Assembly: GCA_014529385.2 (NCBI GenBank)
Contig: CM043962.1
Span: 46,669,098-46,733,097 of the forward strand
Direction of reading: 5' to 3'
From: Adiantum capillus-veneris
Taxonomy: Eukaryota; Streptophyta; Polypodiopsida; Polypodiales; Pteridaceae
Length of the DNA: 64,000 nt
Part shown: in pieces, positions 55,860 through 64,000 of the stretch
How positions within the stretch are numbered: position 1 is the first letter of the stretch
Layout of the letters: the number at the start of each line of letters is the position of its first letter
Program-made: the position numbers and the translations under genes
Notes under the pieces: model-generated
Database searches by the model: none
What the model was told of the DNA's origin: nothing
Seen by the model: the letters and a program-made list of their open reading frames with translations, nothing else

Positions 55860-58049
55860 GCATGGCTTCGACAGAGTGCAACATTGGAACAAGACCGAAA
55901 CCGAGATGGTTATCAAGCCGCACGAGGGCTAAGGGATTTGCAAGAACCACCACTCTATTCAAGGTATCAAGGAGAGAGTAAGCCAAAGACTCAAGGGTCG
56001 ACAGAGCCTGGAGAACTACCCATAGAACGAGTTCGAAGAGAAGAACCACCTCCAACGAGAACCATTAGAAATTATGGCTTAGGAGCACCACTGGGAGAGG
56101 AACCAGCCTATTACAGAAGGCCTGAGGAGGTATATCCATTAGGACGGGGAGATCCAATGATGAGGTTTGTAGACCATCGAAGAATTAGACCTTCTCAAGT
56201 GCAAAAATGGGTAAACAAGAAATACACAGGAAGCAGAGACCCAAGAGATCATGTAGCAGCCTTTGTGCGTGTAATTAGAGCCGAAGAGGTGTTAGACTTT
56301 CCTACCCAATTTGCAGGGTTTGGTCTAACCCTAGAGGATGATGCTGCCACTTGGTTTGATTCTGTAGAGCGTAGAGACTTTGAGTCTATGGAGGAAGTGT
56401 TTGACGAGTTTATCGAGGAATTCTCACAAAGGGGAATAGCTCATAATACCGACTCACAGATCCATAAATTCAAACAGAAAGATGGAGAATCTGTACGAAA
56501 GGCATCCCTAAGACTAAAAAGATATGTTAAGTTCTGTCATGTTGAAGAACTGCCAACTCAGTCCAGACTTATGCTGATCTTCATCCAAGGACTAAGGAAT
56601 GCAGATCTCCAGAAAGACTTACATATGAAGAGGAGCACTACGTTGAATGAGTTGACCAAGGAAGCTCTTTACCTGGTGGGACAATTGTGCGGTCTACAAA
56701 GAGGGGGAGTTCAAGGACCTTGATGACGATTCGTCTTCACAACAAAGTGGGAGCAAGTCTTCTAAGACAGCACCGAAAGGAGAAGTAGCTGTAAACCAGG
56801 AGCAACTTGTAGATGAAGTAGCTGTAAACCAGGAGCAGCTTGTAGATGAGGTGCCTATGCATGCATATTATGAAGATCCCAATGGATATGCGGCAAACCC
56901 TGTCTATTATCCACTGGAAGAACCCCCGACACCTGAACCATGGAGCATGATAGGAAATACAGGACCACCAACTGCTGCACAGGCAACGAGAGAAGAAAGA
57001 TACAGCTTAGATGAACGAACACTGATGTTCATAGCCAATGGAGGCATGGGCGGACAGAGACATGCTTACCAACAAAGAGGAGCTCAAGGAGCACCTCAAG
57101 GAGCACCTCAACAACCCAAGGGACCCTGCTACAAGTGTGGTGGAGACCATTGGCTGAGAGACTGTCCTCATGATGAAATCATTAGAGTCAATGCGTATTG
57201 TCCAGAATGTGGAATTACTCATTTGATTCTCGATTCCCCTAAAAACCCGAGCAAAGGAGCAAAAACCACCTTGAACATGTTAGAAACAGTACCTTCCAGT
57301 GGAGAATCGGAAAATGAAACAATCATACCTATTCAGGCAGTAACACGAGCCCAAGCTCAAAGAAGGACGAACGAACCCATAGTTGAAGAACCAAAAACCG
57401 ACGCCCAAAGTTCAGGAACGAGAAAGCAAAGAAGCACTTGGAAAGCTAGAAAGGCGCATAGGAAAGCCAGGAAGGAACGAGAGCAAACAGCCCAATTCGA
57501 GGGGTTGAAACATACAAAGGATAGATTGGAGCAGTTAGAGGATCTAGCTAGCTTAAGCTCACACACCACGGCAACTATAGCACCCAAGGAAATAGCAGAG
57601 CCCAAAAGTGCAGGATCAGGAGGATTTGTACTGGCAGACGAGGTAAATGAGCAGTTGGATGCGCTGCTAAAAGCTTATGAAGCTAGACTTAAAAAGAACC
57701 AAACCCAGGAGCAAAGGTGGATGACTTATCCATATGCAGAAATAGAAAAACAGAGGTTGGATATGTGTAAAAAGATGATCGAGACAGCTCAATCATTGAT
57801 GGAAGACCCGCTGGGTAAACCTGCAAATTGGCATGGGGCACCAGCTCCAACCCCTGTCCAACCAACTTTAGAGAAATATGTGGAGAAAAAGGAAAAACTC
57901 ACTAATGCCTATGAGTCCAGAGGAGACCCTATCATAGTGCCAAATACCACAGATGGGACAAGTGACGGGTTCCAACCTAAAATATTGGCAGAAATGGGTA
58001 AAGACGGTAACGGTCTAGACAATCTGTGGAAGCAAATCCGTGAGGCCAA
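55860..58049 (+). pseudogene. Gypsy E gag core and zinc knuckles, up to the solo LTR
   Basis: The Retrotrans_gag core is plain: KYTGSRDPRDHVAAFVRV, LTLEDDAATWFDSV and DGESVRKASLRLKRYVKF. A frameshift near 56700 leads into the next frame, which contains an 11-residue tandem repeat (56785-56850). Two cysteine clusters follow: CYKCGGDHWLRDC (CX2CX3HX4C, about 57130) and CPECGITHLILDS (last Cys replaced by Ser). An Arg/Lys/Gln-rich coiled-coil stretch follows (about 57360-57800). The frame is cut at 58049 by the solo LTR and resumes in phase at 59712. Confidence 0.85.
56785..56850 (+). repeat. 33-bp tandem duplication in Gypsy E gag
   Basis: Two in-phase copies (56785-56817 and 56818-56850), each encoding VAVNQEQLVDE, differing at two or three bases. 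Confidence 0.9.
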
Positions 58050-59707
58050 TGTCATAAAATCTAATATCTAACCAACCCAAATGATTTTCTCATATTAAAT
58101 TGATCACTTGATGTGGGAGAATAAACGGGAACAAGTGTTAAGATATAGATATGTGCTTATAGATCTATCTCAACACGGGGCCAATAGTAAAGGGGCCCAA
58201 ATGGGAGATGGTCTATCAAGAGCAAGGCTAAACAATGGAGCATAAGACCTTAGGGTGAGCTTCATTGAAGACCTCCAATAATGTGTGTAAAAGTCCTTTG
58301 ACCTTAGGTAAGCTAGGGCTGAGCTTGAGGTGAGAACCCGGCCCAAACTCGAGGTGCTTGTCGTGCTTGAGGTGCTTGTCCTGCTTGAGGTGCTTGTCAT
58401 GCTTGAGGTGCTTGATTAAGATGCTTGAGGTGCTTGACTGGCTCCATGCTTGAGGTGCTTGACTCGCTCCATGCTTGAGGTGCTTGACTTGGTGCATGAT
58501 TAAGGTGCTTGAGGTGCCTTGAGAAGCTTGCCTGAGATGCTTGTGGGAACACCCCCTACTTCAAGTGCTTAGTCATGCTTGATGACTAAGGGGCTTGCTC
58601 ATCCAAAGTCAAAAAGATCCCTACAAGGAGGGGGGTGAGCCTACAAGGGGGGGGGGGGATGAGAGAGAACACACACACACACAAGGGAAGCCCCAGCTTG
58701 AAGAGGCAGCAAGGACACTTGTCAAGTTCCTCCTCATATTGCCCTCATGGTGTGCCTAAAACCTATTGGTTGGCCACCCAAGGGGTCCAATGATAATAAA
58801 TGATATTTAATTAATTGATTTTTCATTTATCAAGTCCTCTCTCGCAAAGGGGAAAGGGGGACACTTGTCCCAAGGCTATCCCTGTTGCTTGTAATGGCTC
58901 CTGCTTGTGATTGGCTAGGCCTGGAGGGGTCCAATGAGCTTCAAGCATGAGCTACAAGGTGGGGTCGACCCAAGCAATCTAGGGGGGTGCTTAGGGGGTA
59001 TACTCACCCACACACACTCACAAACACTCTCATGGTGTACTATGCAAAGTGCAAGAGCTCCCTCTCTTTCTCCAAGCAAGTAGAGGTTGAGAGCCTACAC
59101 CAACACTCTTGGCTATGGAGTGCAAATCCATCCAAGAGCCATGCTTCAATGCTTGAGCTTGCCATCTATTTCTTCTTCATTACTATGCTATTATGTATGC
59201 TAGGACAAGAGTTATGATAAGTGAGGAACTAGCTCTTTCTCGTATGAAATGTTTCTTCTTCCTCTTCCCTACCCTCATTCCCTGCTAGCTCTCTCCACCT
59301 TCGAAGGTGTTTGAGGTCTTGGGACTGAGGCTTGGTATAGTTAAAGCTTTCTTCAAGTTTAGGTTATGCTATGATGGTGATGCATGAAGCTTTCCATCTT
59401 CATTGCTTCACCTAGGTCACAAGGAACACAAAGAATGTATTGTAACAAGTCTCTCTTTATGGGAGAAATCATAATACAAATGCCTATTGGAGGGGGGACC
59501 GGCTCCACATAAATCCGGTCCTCAACTGTTGTCATGTTCTCTAAATTCTCTCTCTTGCAAAAGTATTGTCTATGCCAAGTTAACTAATTGCTATGATTAT
59601 GTTGCTATCTTCAATTATGTCAACCCGCTATGCTCACAAAATCATTTCTTGAAAGTACTCTCATTAAATTCCGCTACTCTCAAATTGAATAGGCAAATTC
59701 CATTACA
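58050..59707 (+). repeat. Solo LTR of the Gypsy D family inside Gypsy E
   Basis: 1658 bp, TGTCATAAAATC...CATTACA, flanked by CCAA (58046-58049 and 59708-59711). No interior Gypsy D sequence adjoins it. Removing the LTR plus one CCAA leaves the Gypsy E frame in phase, which confirms the boundaries. It carries the GTGCTTGAG minisatellite (58350-58515), a G run (58650-58660) and a short CA run. Confidence 0.93.
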
Positions 59708-59711
59708 CCAA

Positions 59712-61320
59712 CGAGGTTGATAGGATGAGTAACCACATGAATAGCACGAGAAAAGAAAAGAATGTGATCTTATCTCCTATTGAAGAATTTGAGGTGAGAT
59801 CACAAATGAACTTTGAGATACATTCACAAGGAGGAGACCAGGGATCAATTAGTTCTAGGCACAGCCAACCAGACTCACTGAGAACTTTACTCTCTTACCT
59901 AGGAGAGTACAAAGCCAAGTCGGAAGTGAGAGCAATCCCATCTCAAAGACTTTCTTCTAACCAAGTGATGGTGTCCCAAGGATTGATTGAGTTGTTGTCC
60001 ACCCCGGTGGCATGCACAATCACATTGGCAGAACTCCTAAGGTTACGACCAAACATGTGGACCACAGTAGGTAAATGCCTATAAAAATTTGGAGTGAAAG
60101 ACCCCACCGTGAAGCTACAGGAAGGGATCAGAGAGTTGGACAGGTCTCAACTAAACACTAGGCCAATACCATTGAACAAGGCTGGAGAGTACTGCGAAGG
60201 GGAAGATGGAAACACCACGCTACCAGTAGAATTCCAAGGAGTAGTTTCCAAAGCTATTCTTGACAGTGGAGCGGGAGTTGCTATCGCCACCAAGGAAATC
60301 TGGAAAAAATGGGGAAAACCAGCTTTGAAGGCTACCAAAATGAAACTGCAATTGGCAGATGGGTTCATGGAGAAGCCATTAGAACTCTTAGAAAAAGTGA
60401 TTGTCACTTCGTGCGGAATCGAGTATGAGCATACATTTGCAATAGTTGATTTCGACAAAAAGAACAGTTATGAGATCATCTTGGGACGACCATTCATGCG
60501 ACAATTGAAGATGGTCCAAGATTGGGGTTATGACCACATATACCTCAGACATGGCGAGACAACAACTAAAATACACCTTAAAGACCATAGTTACAAAGAT
60601 GTGAACCAAACACCTGTGGAAGAGTTTGATTCAGCTACAGTAGCAGGATCAGAACTCCCAGCATGGTTAGGGCAACCAAAAGAGCTATGGATGTGCGGAG
60701 CTTCACATTGTGGAAGCTTAAGAAGAGAGGAATGCGTCTTAGAAAGAGCAATTGAGGACAAAGAGTATATTCCGGAACCTTTCCCTGAAGATGCCTTGGA
60801 ACCTCTCGAATGGGAACACATACTAGCAACATTGGATGTCTGTGCCATTGCTGACAGTCCAACAACAAAATTTTGCGATAAGGATGGCTATGATGTATTA
60901 CCCTATTACATGGTAAGCGTTATACCAGAAAAAGAGACGGTAGAACCACCAAAACAAGAAGAGTTTTACAACTCCTCTGAACATTTGGAAGTAAATGATG
61001 ATGCAGATAATGAGTGTTCAGACACCTCAAGTGAGCGTGAAAATAAAACCGAGAATATCAAGTTTTATGATTTTGCTAATCACCGCCCTAGACGCCAAGA
61101 ACGCTATAGGAGGAAACGAGCAGAACACAAAGCGAGAGAGAAACTGATGCCCAAGATAAAAGGTAAAACTCGCTATTTGATGCTTGTAAAAGCAGAAGAT
61201 TGTGTTAAAAATCAAATATCAGGAGGATTCTCAGAAGATCGAAAAGAGAGAACGCGAGAAGAAATAAAACAGGTACGAAAAGCTAAGACCGAAACAAAAT
61301 CACAAAAATCTCAAAAATAA
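59712..61320 (+). pseudogene. Gypsy E protease region after the solo LTR
   Basis: The frame resumes in phase at 59712. A TAA at 60082-60084 splits it. The protease begins near 60190 with GEYCEGEDGNTTLP, then the catalytic ILDSGAGVAIA at about 60250 and the flap-distal IILGRPFM at about 60477. A long, acidic/basic, unassigned linker follows (to 61320), ending in a Lys/Gln-rich A-run where a one-base shift carries the reading into the RT frame. Sequence similarity to the Gypsy F protease at 51833-52153 is clear over about 100 residues, so E and F are sister lineages. Aspartic proteases of this type mature Gag-Pol. Confidence 0.88.
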
Positions 61321-61858
61321 AAAAAAGACAGAAATATCAAGAACTGAAACGGTCTTTACGTGAGATATGGACTACTGAAGAAGATAGTGATGGTAAAGGG
61401 GAGTTAGAAAAGGGGAACATGAATGTACCATCACACTATCAAAAATTTACTATCCAGGACAGAAAAATCATCATGACACCACCAGTCAGGGAAAGAACCA
61501 ACCAAGAATCTTACGATGGGCCTGAAAATACAAAAAAGATAGACCTCGCAGAACTAGGTGAAAAGCCTTAGCCGGTCTATATAACTAACGATTTAGAGCC
61601 TGAAGAAGAAGAACGGCTAACACAACTTCTCAAGAAGTATAAAGATGTATTTGCTTGGTCCTATAAAGACCTCAAAGGAGTTGATCCATTGATATGCCAA
61701 CATACAATTCCTTTGAAATCGGATGCAAAACCTAGCAAATAACGTCCTTATACATATAATGACACATTTGCTAAACGAATCAAAGAAGAGATTGATAAAC
61801 TGATGGAAGCTGAATTCATCTATGAGATTGAACATACAGATTGGGTGTCACCCATTGT
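61321..61858 (+). pseudogene. Gypsy E reverse transcriptase, N-terminal fragment
   Basis: In the shifted frame: PEEEERLTQLLKKYKDVFAW, YKDLKGVDPLICQHTIPL and RIKEEIDKLMEAEFIYEI, the classic start of a plant Gypsy RT. Two stops, TAG 61569-61571 and TAA 61740-61742, sit at Gln-like positions; the second is in PSK.RPY, where family members usually have Gln. The fragment ends at DWVSPIV, cut by an insertion at 61859. All catalytic RT motifs lie beyond the cut. Confidence 0.88.
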
Positions 61859-62909
61859 GTGAGGTCCCCACCCCGCCGTATCAACCAGCGGATTTGATGG
61901 TGAACCTGGTGGCCACTAGATCTATTGCGGAAGCAAACAAAATGGTTCAGGGTTCGACTAGCGGACGATCTCTCATCACAAGGTGAGTCGAGTTCGAGCC
62001 TACTAGCAGGGAGATCTAGCTCCACCTCGCAGGGGAAGCGTACTTAAACTATCTAGCGATCCTAAGACCCACCTTCCAAGAGGAGAGAAACCCCGAGCGC
62101 CTTTTTCCCCATGTTTCAGAGGCGCGTACTCTTGAGATTTCACCGCTCTAGGGGCAATGATTATTACAATATCGAAGTAAGCACTATGGGGACAGAGAGT
62201 TCCCGACCAATCGGGACCACCCATCTCATAGGCATTGGCAACCTGAGCCAAGCCCCCACTTTCCACCCCCATACTCACACTTCCTTGTGTGACCTAATTA
62301 CTACCACAAAAGTTGTTCAACATAAACATTCCTTGTTTTAATTCTGAAGCACATTGTTTGTTAAGACAACCCTTCAACCAGTATTGCAAACAACACCAAG
62401 ACAGTATTCTAGTAAAAATTCTACTCAAAATTATTCATTAAAATTCCAATGTTCTGGAGGTACAACATCCCCCCTCCAACGACAGTTCACTCCTCCCGTT
62501 GTCGCCTAGCTGCGCATACAACTAGGTATGTCCACCGCATAGAAAGCACGTCATGGACACTCCCATCGCATAGAAAGCAAGACGTGGGTTCCCACCGCAT
62601 AGAAAGCAAGTCGTGGGTATCCACCGCATAAAAAGCAAGTCGTGGATTCAAGAGCCCTTAACGAGGAACTCTGCCCCCTGTGATCAGTAGGGGGGTCAGG
62701 AATGATTCAACATTGGAAATAAAATGAACATGTTGAGCTAAATTTTCCCTAGCAGACATTCTTTCCTCTTGCAAACAGCATACCAATCAATCATTTCCTT
62801 CCTACTTTAGAACTTAATGTACAATGAATTCAATGCCGAGGTTTCCGTCAGATTTCTCCAACATGTTTGGAGATATGTTCATTCCTAGCTAAACGTGTGC
62901 AATGTTAAA
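61859..62909 (-). mobile_element. Probable end of another LTR element (partial)
   Basis: TGAGGTCCCC starts exactly where the Gypsy E RT is broken; TGTG straddles the join. A minus-strand reading frame starts further right (63080), so this would be the 3' end of a minus-strand element. No second copy is in view. It includes the tandem repeat at 62532-62650. Confidence 0.45.
62532..62650 (+). repeat. Four tandem repeats of 29-31 bp
   Basis: Units starting CCACCGCATAGAAAGCA at 62532, 62563, 62592 and 62621, each followed by a GTCGTGG-type tail, with small differences. No spacers of constant unique sequence, so not a CRISPR array. Confidence 0.85.
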
Positions 62910-63080
62910 TTAAACAACTTGAATTAAATTCTGACCTACCTCTTCCATTTCTTCGTCGATGGCCCGTGAGATGGCTGGTATTTGATCGTCCATGGGAGCT
63001 TTTCCCTTTCCATTGACATTGCTTGTTCCTGCCTCGCGGTCGTGGGCACCACCGAAGCGAGTTCTCTTAACCGGAGCCAT
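62910..63080 (-). CDS. Small open frame, possible first exon, unknown
   Basis: 56 codons starting MAPVKRTRFGGAHDREAG at ATG 63078-63080, and ending at TAA 62910-62912. Basic N-terminus, Gly/Lys/Asp-rich, ending in an acidic EEMEE. The codons GAG/GTAGGT near 62941 look like a 5' splice site, so the frame may be the first exon of a gag-like or other gene whose remainder is on the minus strand to the left. Not recognised. Confidence 0.35.
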   Translation of the reverse strand: MAPVKRTRFGGAHDREAGTSNVNGKGKAPMDDQIPAISRAIDEEMEEVGQNLIQVV

Positions 63081-64000
63081 TTTACTCACTACTTTAAGTA
63101 ATTAGCTTAGAGAAAAGAGCTAAGGTTCGCAAGCGTCATAACAACCCAATAGATAGATTAGCAACATTAATTAATCCCTCCTATATGAGAGGTCTAGATT
63201 TTTCCATATAGCAATCATTATGAATGACACATATTCCTATGGGAACCGGATCTAAAGATAATTACTCGGCTTACATGATTAAGAATAATAGGATTTCACT
63301 AATGGAATTACTAGAGAGATGAATTACGCATGATTAATCTCTTTCCTAGCAAATAGATGGTGCAGATTCACCTTATGCATAGGTGTAAGAAAAGTCAACT
63401 CTTAGAGACTTAACGACGGATTAATTATTCCTTAATTACATATTAATGCATAAGGGAAATGAATTTAATTTAGCTACAATATTAATGAATGATAGAAAGA
63501 GTGATTCTCATCAATCTACACAATTACCAGCTTATCGATTAATTACTATGCTACCTAGAGAGAGAAAATTCTAATAATCATGCACTTAATCATTAATTAA
63601 GAGTGATGAATGTCTCATAACTCAGCTATGGGATGATGATTACATAATAGAATATGGTTAAGGAGAAATTAGAGAGTAATTATAAAGAATTACGACTAGG
63701 AATAAGCATAATAGACGAGGAATTTAGATGGTAATGAAAAGAATTTACAGAAGGCATTAATTAAACTGTGGTTACCGTGATTAAGGGCTGATAATCTTCT
63801 CGATTCTCTGATCTAATCGATCTTCTTGAGGCGAGAATTCGACAGCACCTCCCTCCTTGTTCCTCCTTCAAAAGGTGTGTGTACCGGCAGCACCTTCCCA
63901 GTGTGTGTGTAGGTGTGTGTGTGTGTGCACTATATGTGTGTGTGAGCATATGTATGTGTGTGTGTGTGTGAGTATGCCTTTAAATAGGCTCTTACAGACT
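63081..64000. other. A+T-rich region with TG microsatellite, no gene seen
   Basis: No coding seen. A TG/TGTG microsatellite lies at about 63900-63972. It may be the leader or LTR of the minus-strand element begun at 61859. Confidence 0.4.

Noticed and set aside
9524-61742. UAA/UAG reassigned to Gln across the genome (as in some ulvophyte algae and ciliates)
   Set aside because: Attractive for Copia C and Gypsy F, but Copia A has no internal TAR in about 1300 codons and stops at TAG just before its polypurine tract, Copia B stops at TAA, and TGA also interrupts frames. Kept only as an alternative.

Overview
The window looks like a retrotransposon-dense, heterochromatin-type stretch of a nuclear genome from a plant or close green-lineage relative. 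The signs are Ty1/Copia polyproteins with Tnt1-like motifs, Ty3/Gypsy elements primed from initiator tRNA-Met (TGGTATCAGAGC) or from a TTGGCGCCGCTGCCGGG site, a Gypsy pol with two RNase H domains, a Helitron Rep remnant, and long TG/CA and GA microsatellites inside LTRs. I found no convincing host gene, rRNA, tRNA or CRISPR array. The species cannot be told from this window.

Layout. 1-1010: 5' end of a minus-strand Copia element. 1020-2163: Gypsy pol fragment (+). 2988-8516: full-length Copia A (+). 8517-13604: unrecognised minus-strand coiled-coil reading frame, split by a solo LTR (11609-13188), with a palindrome-bearing leader-like stretch to 14951. 15700-19790: decayed minus-strand Gypsy pol and its primer site; its LTR follows. 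21740-22290: Copia LTR scraps. 22282-23704: Helitron Rep fragment. 23705-25972: Gypsy D-left (+), whose LTR carries an internal inversion. 25973-31349: Copia B (+), nearly intact. 31350-36133: Gypsy D-right (-), gag to RT plus LTR. 36134-39344: Copia E (+), with three tandem duplications and a deleted RT core. 39406-42343: gag-only Copia F (-), nested in the LTR of E. 42515-44061 plus 49284-about 52240: Gypsy F (+), split by the very young Copia C (44062-49283, minus). About 52245-61858: Gypsy E (+), with palindromes in its leader, split by a solo LTR (58050-59707) and cut off at 61859 by another insertion that runs to the window edge.

The nesting gives a relative history: E received F; Gypsy F received Copia C; Gypsy E lies directly downstream of Gypsy F and was itself hit by a D-family solo LTR. 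LTR pairs compared by eye differ at 2 of 320 sites (Copia C) and 13 of 193 sites (Copia A), so C is the youngest complete element.

Three patterns stand out. (1) In-frame stops across unrelated elements are almost all TAA/TAG where Gln is plausible, or TGA where Arg is plausible. In the youngest element, C, all five are TAG. (2) The Gypsy E leader holds four copies of a 24-bp (near-)perfect palindrome, and a second leader-like region holds three copies of a different palindrome. (3) One Gypsy LTR has its interior inverted between correctly oriented ends. No element here is demonstrably intact under the standard code; B and C come closest.
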